Source: Streptomyces caatingaensis
GTDB lineage: Bacteria > Actinomycetota > Actinomycetes > Streptomycetales > Streptomycetaceae
Direction of reading: 5' to 3'
NCBI RefSeq assembly: GCF_001187435.1
Contig: NZ_LFXA01000004.1
Span: forward strand, 563,001-627,000
Length of the DNA stretch: 64,000 nucleotides
The position numbers were made by a program, and so were the translations under genes. Shown piece after piece: positions 11,181 through 19,134 of the stretch (position 1 is its first letter; every line of letters begins with the position of its first letter). The notes under the pieces were generated by a model, which saw only the letters and a program-made list of their open reading frames with translations, did no database searches and was not told where the DNA came from.

Positions 11181-12494
11181 GTGAGGCGACGCACACATGT
11201 CCAGCGTCACCTCCCGTCAAACGTGAGACGTGTCACTGACTTGGCGGACGCGCTCCCGTTTCTCCTAGTGTGGTCCGCGGTGACTTCCTTCCCGGAGCTC
11301 GGCTCCCCCTCCCCCCTGCCCTGGACGAACGCGGCCACGGTGTGGCGCGCGCTGCTCGCGCTCACCGTGGTCTTCGTCATGCTCGCCACCACCGGGTGGA
11401 CGGCCGTGCGCGGGCGCGGCGCGGACGCCGGGCCGCGGCAGGCGGCGCTCTCCGCCTGGCTGCACGGCAGCGTCGCGGGTCACCGGCTGCCCTCCCCCTA
11501 CGCCGCGCCCGGCACCCTGGCCCGCTTCTTCGCCTCCCTCTCCCCGGCCGACCGGCTGGGCCTCGCCGACCGCTACCCCCTGGTCGTCGGCAACCTCGAC
11601 GGCGCGCCCACGGAGCTGCGCTACCGCGCCAACCGCACCGCGCTCGCCCAGGCCCGCGCCGTCGAGGAACGGCGCACCCACGACGCCGGGCTCTCCCCGG
11701 CCGGCCGCTACGAGGCGGGCCGGCGCATGCACCGCTTCGACTCCCTGCTCGCCGACGGCCGGCGGATCCTCGCCTTCGACCCCGGCGGGGCCGGGCGGGT
11801 CGCCGAGGTCTTCGGCGACCTCGACCGGGCCGACCGGGTCTCCGTCGTGGTGCCCGGTGTCGATACGAACGTCCTCACCTTCGAGAAGAGCGGACGGCCG
11901 TACACGGCCCCCGTCGGGATGGCGGACTCCCTCTACACCGCCGAGCGCACCGCCCGCCCCGGCACCCGTACCGCCGTCATCGCCTGGGCCGACTACACCT
12001 CCCCCGCCGGCCTCGGCATGGACGCGGCAACGGGCCGGCTGGCCGCCGAGGGGGCGCTGCGGCTGCGCTCCCTGGTGCGGGGACTGCCCGGCGGCTCGTC
12101 CGTCGCCCTCTTCTGCCACAGCTACGGCTCGGTGGTGTGCGGCATCGCCGCCCGCGACCTCGACGCCCGCGTCACCGACATCGCCGTCGCCGGCAGCCCC
12201 GGCATGCGGGCCCGGCACGTCTCCGAGCTGCGCACCAGCGCCCGGGTCTGGGCCATGCGCGACGGCGACGACTGGATCCAGGACGTCCCGCACCTGGAGG
12301 TCGGCGGCCTCGGCCACGGCGCCGACCCCGTCTCCTCGTCCTTCGGGGCCCGGCTGCTGTCCGCCGCCGGGGCCGAGGGCCACACCGGCTACTTCGAGCG
12401 CGGCACGACCAGCCTGGCGAACTTCGCCGGGATCGGCACGGGGGACCTGCGCGGCGTCCGGTGCGCCGCGTCCGCCCCCGGCTGCGCCGGCTGA
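11181..12494 (+). CDS. Alpha/beta hydrolase (DUF1023-like), membrane-anchored or secreted
   Basis: A 437-residue protein with a hydrophobic N-terminal segment (ALLALTVVFVMLATTGWTAV, about residues 55-75) and a C-terminal alpha/beta-hydrolase domain of the DUF1023 type. The nucleophile elbow is VALFCHSYGSVVCG, with Ser in G-H-S-Y-G-S-like context. VVPGVDTNVLTF and FGDLDRADRVSVVVPG are typical of Streptomyces DUF1023 esterase-like proteins. The His candidate is in the C-terminal part (GHTGYF). The GTG at 11181 has GGGGGG upstream. The substrate is unknown. It is not obviously part of an operon. Confidence 0.8.
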   Translation: MRRRTHVQRHLPSNVRRVTDLADALPFLLVWSAVTSFPELGSPSPLPWTNAATVWRALLALTVVFVMLATTGWTAVRGRGADAGPRQAALSAWLHGSVAGHRLPSPYAAPGTLARFFASLSPADRLGLADRYPLVVGNLDGAPTELRYRANRTALAQARAVEERRTHDAGLSPAGRYEAGRRMHRFDSLLADGRRILAFDPGGAGRVAEVFGDLDRADRVSVVVPGVDTNVLTFEKSGRPYTAPVGMADSLYTAERTARPGTRTAVIAWADYTSPAGLGMDAATGRLAAEGALRLRSLVRGLPGGSSVALFCHSYGSVVCGIAARDLDARVTDIAVAGSPGMRARHVSELRTSARVWAMRDGDDWIQDVPHLEVGGLGHGADPVSSSFGARLLSAAGAEGHTGYFERGTTSLANFAGIGTGDLRGVRCAASAPGCAG

Positions 12495-12587
12495 CGGCGC
12501 CGGCCCCGCCCGGCCGCTTGACGCGCGTAGCGTCGCATGGCGGCCGGAGGGGGTGCCACCGCCCGGACGCCGCTTACGATGAGCCGC

Positions 12588-13439
12588 ATGGGTGATGTGC
12601 TGGCCGGTTTCCACACCGTCTGGGAGTTCGACACCGACTCCGTGCTCATCCGCTTCGAACGGGGGATCCGCACACCGAAGCTGCTCCAGGCGCTCGGCGA
12701 GCGGCGCATCCCCCACGAGGCGCTGGCCGCCGTCGAGCGGGTGCCCGGCAGACGCGGCACGGTGGCGCTGCGGGCCGTGCCCAGACCGGGCGCGGACCCG
12801 CTGATGGACGCCGCCGGGGACCAGCTCCGGGAGACCTCCGACCCCTACCGGCTGGAGCTGCCCGCCGAACGCGAGCCGCTCGCCGCGTACTGGGCCGGCG
12901 AGATACGCGGCGCGCTCGGCCCCGCGGGGGAGCCGGCCGAGCGCCACCTCGTCGCGGCGCCGGAGCCGCCGCTGTCCTTCAAGGCGTACGACGGCAAGGC
13001 CTCCTTCGACGGCCGGACCGTCTCCTTCCGCTGGTCGCGGACCGGTGCCTCCACGGCCAAGTGGAAGGCCGGCGACCAGCACTTCGCCATCGAGGAGCTG
13101 GCCGGCGTCGAGTGGCGCTCCCCCGACGCGCCCGGGGGTCTGCTGCGGCTGCTCCCGCGCGGCGCGGAGCCCGGCCCGGAGGCCGACCAGGACCCCGCGG
13201 CGGTCGTCTTCGGCCGGGGCTACGGGCTGCTGCACGAGTCGCTCCCCTTCGCTGCCTCCGTACTCGCCGCGATCCACCGCGCCGCCCCGGCCGGCCGCTC
13301 CGGCGCCTCCCCCGTCGCCCGCCCCGACCCCGGCGCGGTCGCGGACCGCATCCGCCACCTCGGGGCACTGCACTCCGCGGGGCTCCTGACGGACGCGGAG
13401 TTCACGACGAAGAAGGCGGAGCTGCTGGCGGAGCTGTAG
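12588..13439 (+). CDS. DUF4429 protein with C-terminal SHOCT motif
   Basis: A protein of about 283 residues with two DUF4429 repeats: one with FHTVWEFDTDSVLIRFERGIRTPKLLQALG and the other with YDGKASFDGRTVSFRWSR. It ends in a short helical SHOCT-type motif (DRIRHLGALHSAGLLTDAEFTTKKAELLAEL). Tandem DUF4429 domains are PH-like folds found in actinobacteria; their ligands are unknown. I chose the ATG at 12588 (MGDVLAGFHTVWEF); an ATG at 12579 is equally possible. It is cytoplasmic, with no signal peptide. Confidence 0.82.
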   Translation: MGDVLAGFHTVWEFDTDSVLIRFERGIRTPKLLQALGERRIPHEALAAVERVPGRRGTVALRAVPRPGADPLMDAAGDQLRETSDPYRLELPAEREPLAAYWAGEIRGALGPAGEPAERHLVAAPEPPLSFKAYDGKASFDGRTVSFRWSRTGASTAKWKAGDQHFAIEELAGVEWRSPDAPGGLLRLLPRGAEPGPEADQDPAAVVFGRGYGLLHESLPFAASVLAAIHRAAPAGRSGASPVARPDPGAVADRIRHLGALHSAGLLTDAEFTTKKAELLAEL

Positions 13440-13444
13440 GAGGC

Positions 13445-13562
13445 CGGTGCCCGCGAGGGCTGGTGCCCCCACCCCTCCCCCAGCGGGGGCACCCCCCACT
13501 TTCACCGTTTCCGCCGGGGCTCCGCCCCCGAACCTCCGCGCGGGCCTTCGCCCCTGCGCCCC
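13445..13562. repeat. GC-rich dispersed intergenic element containing TTTCACCGTTTC
   Basis: The region between the DUF4429 gene and the sensor kinase contains CCCCCAGCGGGGGCACCCCCC followed by ACTTTCACCGTTTC. The same AAACGGTGAAAG block with nearby G-rich sequence occurs in the opposite orientation at 17085-17108. This looks like a dispersed Streptomyces intergenic repeat, not a gene. Confidence 0.5.
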
Positions 13563-13640
13563 ACCGGGGACCCGATACCGGAGACCTGATACCGGGGTAT
13601 GACGCCCCCGCCCACCCCACCCCCGTACCCTGAACGGGCC

Positions 13641-14939
13641 ATGCTCCCAGCGCTCCACGCCCCCCTCGCCCTCCTCCGCGACCTCTTCACCCCGGCCGGG
13701 CCGCCCGAACCCCTGCTCGGGCAGGCCGAGCGCCCGATCGTCCGCAGGCTGCCCCGCCTCCTCTCGCTCCTCCTCGTGGCGATCTTCCTGCCGGTGACGG
13801 CGACGATCCTGCCGAACCAGTACGGGGTGCAGAGCGACCTGGCCGTCGCGCTCGCCGTCGCGCAGAGCGGGCCGCTGCTGCTCGCCGTGCGCAGGCCGCT
13901 GCTGGCCTGGGGGATCGCGTTCCCGGCGGACGTGGTGGGCGCGCTGTGCATGCCGTCGGACTTCGGCGGAACGGCCGCCGGCGTATGGCCCTGGCCGGCC
14001 CCCCAGATCCTCGGCCTGCTGGTGCTCATGCTGCTGGTGGGCCTGCGCGAGCGCCCCCGCACCGTGGCCGCCGTCTGGCTGCTGGTCTCCGGGACGGGCT
14101 ACGCCCTCACCGCCGCCGAGCGGGGCCGCGACAACGGCGCCTGGCTCGTCGTCGTCATCCTCGGCGGCCTGCTCATGGCCCTCGGCAGCGCCCTGCGCCG
14201 CAGCAGCACCGACCGGCGCGCGCTCGCCGAACAGGAGACGATCAGCGAGGCCGAACGCGCCCGCCGCACCCTCCTGGAGGAGCGCACCCGCATCGCCCGC
14301 GAGCTGCACGACGTCGTCGCCCACCACATGTCCGTGATCACCGTGCAGGCGGACAGCGCCCCCTACCGCCTCCCGGACCTCCCGCCCGCCGCCGCCGAGG
14401 AGTTCGGCACGATCGCCGCCACCGCGCGCGAGTCGCTCGCCGAGATGCGCCGCCTGCTGGGCGTGCTGCGCAGCGAGGACGCCGGGGAGGGCGGCGGCGA
14501 GAAGACCCCCCAGCCCGGCGTGGACCGGATCGGACAGCTCGTCGAGGCGACCGTGCGGGCCGGCCAGCCGGTCGAGCTGACGCTGGACCAGGACCTCGCG
14601 TCCGCCGCCCTCCCGCAGGCCGTCGACCTGTCCGCGTACCGCATCGTCCAGGAGGCCCTGGCCAACGTCGTCCGGCACGCGCCGGGCGCGCTGGCCCGGG
14701 TGTCGGTGTCGGCGGACGACGAGGGCCTGACCGTCCTGGTCGTCAACGACCCGGCGGACGGCCCGCACACGCCCCTGGAGACCGCCGGCACGGGCCACGG
14801 CCTCGTCGGCATGCGCGAGCGCGTCCGCCTCGTCGGCGGCACCCTGGACACCGGCCCGCTGCCCGGCGGCGGTTTCCGGGTCGCGGCCCGACTGCCTTTC
14901 GTTTCAGCCCACTTGGAGAAGGAAAACCCGGCCGCATGA
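13641..14939 (+). CDS. Sensor histidine kinase, NarL/DesK type
   Basis: A 432-residue membrane histidine kinase. The N-terminal third has about five hydrophobic segments. The HisKA_3 dimerisation region follows, with the H-box RIARELHDVVAHHMSVITVQ (phospho-acceptor His near residue 223), then a HATPase domain (YRIVQEALANVVRHA N-box and GHGLVGMRERVRLVGG G-box). The ATG at 13641 gives MLPALHAPL. The gene overlaps the next by 4 nt (ATGA), so the pair is translationally coupled. The signal sensed is unknown. Confidence 0.93.
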   Translation: MLPALHAPLALLRDLFTPAGPPEPLLGQAERPIVRRLPRLLSLLLVAIFLPVTATILPNQYGVQSDLAVALAVAQSGPLLLAVRRPLLAWGIAFPADVVGALCMPSDFGGTAAGVWPWPAPQILGLLVLMLLVGLRERPRTVAAVWLLVSGTGYALTAAERGRDNGAWLVVVILGGLLMALGSALRRSSTDRRALAEQETISEAERARRTLLEERTRIARELHDVVAHHMSVITVQADSAPYRLPDLPPAAAEEFGTIAATARESLAEMRRLLGVLRSEDAGEGGGEKTPQPGVDRIGQLVEATVRAGQPVELTLDQDLASAALPQAVDLSAYRIVQEALANVVRHAPGALARVSVSADDEGLTVLVVNDPADGPHTPLETAGTGHGLVGMRERVRLVGGTLDTGPLPGGGFRVAARLPFVSAHLEKENPAA

Positions 14940-15613
14940 CCATCAAGGTGCTCATCGTCGACGACCAGGCGATGGTGCGGGCGGGCTTCGCCGCGCTCCT
15001 CGCCGCGCAGCCCGACATCGACGTCGTCGGGGACGCCCCCGACGGGGCGCGCGGCGTGGCGGCGAGCCGCTCCCTCCACCCGGACGTCGTGCTGATGGAC
15101 GTCCGCATGCCCGAGATGGACGGACTGGAGGCGGCCCGCCGCCTGCTGGACCCGCCCCCCGGCGTGGTCCACCGGCCGAAGGTGCTGATGCTGACCACCT
15201 TCGACGTGGACGACTACGTCTACGAGGCGCTGCGCGCCGGCGCGTCCGGCTTCCTGCTCAAGGACGCCCCGCCGGCCGACCTGATCTCCGCGGTGCGGGT
15301 CGTCGCCGCCGGCGAGGCGCTGCTCGCCCCGTCCGTCACCCGGCGGCTGATCGCGGACTTCGCCCGGCAGCGGCCGGCCCCGCGCAAGGACCGGTCGCTG
15401 CGCCTCAAGGGCCTCACGCCCCGCGAGACGGAGGTGCTGGAGCTCATCGCCCGCGGCCTGTCCAACCAGGAGATCGCCGCCTCCCTGGTGCTCGCGGAAC
15501 AGACCGTCAAGACCCACATCGGACGGGTGCTGGCGAAGCTCGCACTGCGCGACCGGGCCCAGGCGGTGATCTTCGCCTACGAGTCGGGGCTGGTGAAGCC
15601 GGGCGAGGTGTGA
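14936..15613 (+). CDS. Response regulator, NarL/FixJ family
   Basis: A 225-residue partner of the histidine kinase. The receiver domain has VLIVDDQ and the phospho-acceptor Asp in VVLMDVRMPEMDG (residue 55). The LuxR-type HTH lies in the C-terminal part (LTPRETEVLELIARGLSNQEIAASLVLAEQTVKTHI). It is a DNA-binding transcription regulator; its targets are not evident. Its 3' end overlaps the convergent MerR gene by 37 bp. Confidence 0.95.
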   Translation: MTIKVLIVDDQAMVRAGFAALLAAQPDIDVVGDAPDGARGVAASRSLHPDVVLMDVRMPEMDGLEAARRLLDPPPGVVHRPKVLMLTTFDVDDYVYEALRAGASGFLLKDAPPADLISAVRVVAAGEALLAPSVTRRLIADFARQRPAPRKDRSLRLKGLTPRETEVLELIARGLSNQEIAASLVLAEQTVKTHIGRVLAKLALRDRAQAVIFAYESGLVKPGEV

Positions 15614-16023
15614 AGACCGCACAGCTCCCCATAGCGGTCGATCTTGTAGTCGAGGACGTCGAGCGTGCTCTGCAGCTCGGCGATGCGGCGCCGCACGTCC
15701 TCCCGGTGGGAGCTGAGCAGCCGCAGGCGGTCGACGACCGTGTGGTCGCCCTCGCGGACCATCTCGGCGTACCGCACCATGTCCGCCACCGGCATGCCGG
15801 TCAGCCGCAGCTTGCCGACGAGGTCCAGCCAGTCCAGGTCCCGGTCGGTGTAGCGGCGCTGGCCGGTGTGGGAGCGGTCGACGTGCGGCATCAGCCCGAT
15901 CCGCTCGTACCAGCGCAGGGTGTGCGCGGACAGGCCCGCGTAGTCGGCCACCTCGCTGATCGTGTAACGCTCGCGGCCCTCCGGCCGCGCGGTGCGCACC
16001 GGCGCGCTGTCGATCACGGTCAT
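15577..16023 (-). CDS. MerR-family transcriptional regulator
   Basis: A 148-residue MerR regulator. The winged HTH is YTISEVADYAGLSAHTLRWYERIGLMPHVDRS, followed by RRYTDRDLDWLDLVGKLR and a dimerisation helix. The C-terminal part has a single Cys and no clear metal-binding motif, suggesting the small-molecule or stress-sensing NmlR/AdhR-like group over metal sensors. The ATG at 16023 has GGGGGAA upstream. A MerR-type promoter with 19-bp spacer lies directly upstream, consistent with autoregulation. Confidence 0.9.
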   Translation of the reverse strand: MTVIDSAPVRTARPEGRERYTISEVADYAGLSAHTLRWYERIGLMPHVDRSHTGQRRYTDRDLDWLDLVGKLRLTGMPVADMVRYAEMVREGDHTVVDRLRLLSSHREDVRRRIAELQSTLDVLDYKIDRYGELCGLHTSPGFTSPDS

Positions 16024-16080
16024 GCGGTTCCCCCTATGTGTCCCCGTGGGCCTTGTGCTCGTGCCCCTGTGACTGCGTCA

Positions 16081-16111
16081 ACGCTAGTGAGTTGGAGTGC
16101 ACTCCAGGCAA
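16081..16111 (-). promoter_or_regulatory. MerR-type promoter with 19-bp spacer and central palindrome
   Basis: On the minus strand, TTGCCT (-35-like) is separated by exactly 19 bp from TAGCGT (-10-like). The spacer holds the perfect palindrome TGGAGTGCACTCCA (plus-strand 16093-16106). An over-long spacer with an internal dyad is the hallmark of MerR-controlled promoters. It reads into the MerR gene that starts at 16023. Confidence 0.75.
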
Positions 16112-16165
16112 GCGCAGACTTGACGGAATCTTTGGATCGCGGGGGGCGGGGATAGGCTCGTCGGC

Positions 16166-16978
16166 ATGGAGAGTCTGCGGAAGATCGATGACTGGCCCGT
16201 GCCGACCGCCGCCGCGGCGGTCGTCCGGGCGGACGGCACGCTCGCGGGGGCCCGTGGGCCGACCGGGCACCGCTTCCGGCTGGCCTCCGTCACCAAACCG
16301 CTCGCCGCGTACGCGGCGCTGATCGCCGTCGAGGAGGGTGCGGTCGAGCTGGACGAGCCGGCCGGTCCGGCGGGTTCGACGGTCCGTCACCTGCTCGCCC
16401 ACACCTCGGGGCTGGCCTTCGACGAGGACCGGGTGATGGCCGAGCCGGGCACCCGCCGGCTCTACTCCAACGCCGGCTTCGACGCGCTCGGCGACCACAT
16501 CGCCAAGGCGACGGACATCCCCTTCGCCGAGTACCTGCGGCAGGCCGTGCTCGAACCGCTCGGCATGACCGCCACGCACCTGGCGGGCTCGCCCGCCGCG
16601 GACGGCGTCTCCACGGTGGACGACCTGGTCCGCTTCGCGGCCGAACTCCAGGCGCCGCGGCTGCTGTCGCGCCCGACGCTGGACGAGGCGACGCGCGTCG
16701 TCTTCCCCGGGGTCGCCGGCGTCCTGCCCGGGTACGGGCATCACCGCCCCAACGACTGGGGGCTCGGCTTCGAGCTGCGCGACGGCAAGTCGCCGCACTG
16801 GACGGGGACGAGGAGCTCGCCCCGCACCTTCGGGCACTTCGGCCAGTCCGGGACGTTCCTCTGGGTCGACCCGGCGGCCGGCGCCGCGTGCGTGGCCCTG
16901 ACGGACCGCGACTTCGGCGCGTGGTCGGTGGAGGCGTGGCCACTGCTGACGGATGCGGTGCTGGCCGAGCTGGGGTGA
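16166..16978 (+). CDS. Serine hydrolase, beta-lactamase/DD-peptidase (class C-like) fold
   Basis: A 270-residue protein of the beta-lactamase-related family. The SxxK motif is SVTK (Ser 41, Lys 44), the YxN motif is YSN (Tyr 100), and a HFGQSGTF segment near the C-terminus takes the place of the KTG box. There is no signal peptide, so it is probably a cytoplasmic esterase-like enzyme (EstB group) not a resistance enzyme. The ATG at 16166 lies 60 bp from the MerR-type promoter on the other strand; the MerR protein might control it too (inference). Confidence 0.85.
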   Translation: MESLRKIDDWPVPTAAAAVVRADGTLAGARGPTGHRFRLASVTKPLAAYAALIAVEEGAVELDEPAGPAGSTVRHLLAHTSGLAFDEDRVMAEPGTRRLYSNAGFDALGDHIAKATDIPFAEYLRQAVLEPLGMTATHLAGSPAADGVSTVDDLVRFAAELQAPRLLSRPTLDEATRVVFPGVAGVLPGYGHHRPNDWGLGFELRDGKSPHWTGTRSSPRTFGHFGQSGTFLWVDPAAGAACVALTDRDFGAWSVEAWPLLTDAVLAELG

Positions 16979-17110
16979 TCAACGCCGGACGGGCTGGACC
17001 AGCCCGTCCTGGGGGCACCCCCCTCCGGGGCGGTTTGAGGACACCGCCCCGGAGGGCGGTTCCCGCGCGGCAGCGCACAGAAACGGTGAAAGGGCGGGGG
17101 CGGGGAGAAA
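16979..17110. repeat. Dispersed Streptomyces intergenic hairpin element
   Basis: The segment 16982-17011 contains CGGACGGGCTGG followed by CCAGCCCGTCC, a hairpin repeated widely between Streptomyces genes. A second hairpin, CACCGCCCCGGAGGGCGGT, lies near 17040-17058. Between them is GCACCCCCCTCCGGGGCGG. AAACGGTGAAAG at 17085 is shared with 13490-13510. Confidence 0.55.
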
Positions 17111-17116
17111 ACCCCC

Positions 17117-17809
17117 TCACGGGAATCGCGACTCCGCATGCATCTCCCACAGCAGCAACTCCGCCCCCTCCCCCGACGCCACCGCGTCCAGCTCCGCCGC
17201 GTCCTCCACCCGCGCCGAATCCCCTTCGCCCAGCGTCCACTCCGCCAGCCGCACGGCCCCCCGCACCACGTGCACGTACAGCCACCGCGCCCCCGGCAGC
17301 GCCACCCGCTCCCCCGGCCCCGGCCGGCGCACGTGCAGCACCGCTTCCGCGCGTCCCAGCGCGCACACCGCCCCGTCGGCGACGGACCGGGCGACGCCGT
17401 AGGAGGGCGGGCCGCCCGCCGAGGACGGCGACGGCGTCAGCCACATCTGCAGGAACCGCAGGGGCACCGCCCCCGCGTTGCGCTCGACGTGCCGCACCCC
17501 CTCCCCCGCGCTGAGCCACTGCACGTCCCCGGGCCGGACGACCTCCACGTGTCCCGTCGAGTCCTCGTGGGTGAGCTCGCCCTCGACGACCCAGGTGACG
17601 ATCTCCACATCCCGGTGGGCGTGCTCCGCGAAGCCCGCCCCCGGCTCCAGCCGCTCCTCGTTGCAGGCGGACAGCGGTCCGAACCGCACGTTGTCGGGGT
17701 CGTAGAAGCCCGAGAAGGAGAACGCGTGCCGGGTCGAGACGCCCGCCCCCGCGTCCCCGCCGGGGAACCGTTCCGCCGCCCGCCGCACCTGAATCCGCGC
17801 CTCGATCAC
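17117..17809 (-). CDS. Pirin family protein
   Basis: A 230-residue bicupin of the pirin family. The N-terminal domain has FSFSGFYDPDNVRFGPL and the metal-binding histidines in FAEHAHRDVEIVTWVVEGEL(THED). This is followed by SAGEGVRHVERN and the C-terminal RWLYVHVVRGAVRL strand. Some pirins are quercetinases and others bind transcription or metabolic partners; in Streptomyces a pirin interacts with fatty-acid metabolism enzymes (family knowledge). The GTG at 17809 fits the family start (VIEARIQVRRAAERF). It is divergent from fasR by only 57 bp, so shared regulation is possible (inference). Confidence 0.88.
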   Translation of the reverse strand: MIEARIQVRRAAERFPGGDAGAGVSTRHAFSFSGFYDPDNVRFGPLSACNEERLEPGAGFAEHAHRDVEIVTWVVEGELTHEDSTGHVEVVRPGDVQWLSAGEGVRHVERNAGAVPLRFLQMWLTPSPSSAGGPPSYGVARSVADGAVCALGRAEAVLHVRRPGPGERVALPGARWLYVHVVRGAVRLAEWTLGEGDSARVEDAAELDAVASGEGAELLLWEMHAESRFP

Positions 17810-17826
17810 CGGGCTACGGTAGCCCG
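17810..17826. promoter_or_regulatory. Perfect palindrome abutting the pirin start codon
   Basis: CGGGCTAC-G-GTAGCCCG, with 8-bp arms and a 1-nt centre, lies directly next to the GTG of the pirin gene and 41 bp from the fasR start. It is a candidate operator in the divergent gap. Confidence 0.5.
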
Positions 17827-17866
17827 GCCGCCCCGGACCGCACCCGAATAGGGCAGGCTTGTCCCC

Positions 17867-19042
17867 GTGCCTGAATCCGCTGCTCATCCCCCGCACCCGC
17901 ACAGCGCCACCCTGCGCAACCTGGAGAAGTCCTCGGGAACGCTGGCCGCGGCCGCCATCGCCAGGATGGACGCGCAGCTGCCGTGGTACAGGGCGATGCC
18001 CCCGGAGAACCGCTCCTGGATCGGGCTCGTGGCCCAGGCCGGCATCGCGGCCTTCACCGAGTGGTTCCGGCACCCGGAGACCCCCCAGGCGATCAGCACC
18101 GACGTCTTCGGCACCGCGCCGCGCGAGCTGACGCGGGCGATCACCCTGCGCCAGACCGTGGAGATGGTGCGCACCACGATCGAGGTGATGGAGTCGGCCA
18201 TCGACGAGGTGGCCGCGCCCGGCGACGAGTCGGCGCTCCGCGAGGCGCTGCTCGTCTACGCGCGGGAGATCGCCTTCGCCACCGCGCAGGTGTACGCGCA
18301 GGCCGCGGAGGCGCGCGGCGCGTGGGACGCCCGGCTGGAGTCGCTGGTGGTCAACGCGGTGCTGTCGGGCGAGGCGGACGAGGGCGCGCTGTCGCGGGCC
18401 GCCGCGCTCGGCTGGAACGCGCCCGCCCACGTCTGCGTCGTCCTGGGCACCGCGCCCAACGGCGACAGCGAGCTGACCGTGGAGGCCATCCGCCGCGCCT
18501 CGCGGCACGCCAAGCTCCAGGTGCTGACGGGGGTGCTGGGCGACCGGCTGGTGGTGATCGCGGGCGGCAGCGACAACCCGCTGCACACCGCCAAGGCGCT
18601 GATCGGCCCGTTCGCCCGGGGCCCGGTGGTGGCCGGACCGGTGGTCCCCGACCTGCTGGCGGCGACCCGGTCCGCGCAGGCCGCGGCGGCCGGTCTCAAG
18701 GCGTGCGCGGCCTGGCCGGACGCCCCCCGCCCGGTGCTGGCGGACGACCTGCTGCCGGAGCGCGCGATGGCCGGCGACCCGGTGGCGCGCGAGCAGTTGG
18801 TGGAGGAGATCTACAGACCGCTGGAGGAGGCGGGCTCGGCGCTGCTGGAGACGCTCAGCGTCTATCTCGAGCAGGCCAGCAGCCTGGAGGGGGCGGCGCG
18901 CATGCTCTTCGTCCACCCAAACACCGTGCGGTACCGGCTCCGACGTGTGACGGACGTCACCGGATGGTCACCTTCCGATGTGCGCTCGGCCTTCACTCTT
19001 CGCATCGCGCTCATCCTGGGGCGTCTGGCCGAGGCGGACTGA
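17867..19042 (+). CDS. fasR: FasR, PucR-type activator of fatty acid synthesis genes
   Basis: A 391-residue regulator with a long N-terminal domain and a C-terminal PucR-type HTH: AARMLFVHPNTVRYRLRRVTDVTGWSPSDVRSAFTLRIALILG. Its position just upstream of fabD, same strand, is that of Streptomyces FasR, which activates fabD-fabH-acpP-fabF and is required for membrane lipid balance (established for the genus). The GTG at 17867 gives MPESAAHPPHPHSATLRNLEK, and the leader is short. The intergenic region to fabD is 92 bp and contains an inverted repeat that may be its binding site. Confidence 0.9.
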   Translation: MPESAAHPPHPHSATLRNLEKSSGTLAAAAIARMDAQLPWYRAMPPENRSWIGLVAQAGIAAFTEWFRHPETPQAISTDVFGTAPRELTRAITLRQTVEMVRTTIEVMESAIDEVAAPGDESALREALLVYAREIAFATAQVYAQAAEARGAWDARLESLVVNAVLSGEADEGALSRAAALGWNAPAHVCVVLGTAPNGDSELTVEAIRRASRHAKLQVLTGVLGDRLVVIAGGSDNPLHTAKALIGPFARGPVVAGPVVPDLLAATRSAQAAAAGLKACAAWPDAPRPVLADDLLPERAMAGDPVAREQLVEEIYRPLEEAGSALLETLSVYLEQASSLEGAARMLFVHPNTVRYRLRRVTDVTGWSPSDVRSAFTLRIALILGRLAEAD

Positions 19043-19055
19043 CCGCCGTAGGCTT

Positions 19056-19072
19056 TTGTCGAACATAGACAA
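19056..19072. promoter_or_regulatory. Candidate FasR-binding inverted repeat upstream of fabD
   Basis: TTGTC (19056-19060) and GACAA (19068-19072) flank GAACATA in the AT-richer part of the fasR-fabD gap. Assignment to FasR rests on position alone. Confidence 0.45.
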
Positions 19073-19134
19073 TTCCCCTGACGGTTCTTCGTCCCTGTCC
19101 TCACGGGTGGGCGGAGCCGTCCACGAGAGAGAGT

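Noticed and set aside
11265..14798. 1177-codon antisense frame
   Set aside because: It crosses three real genes and has shadow composition.
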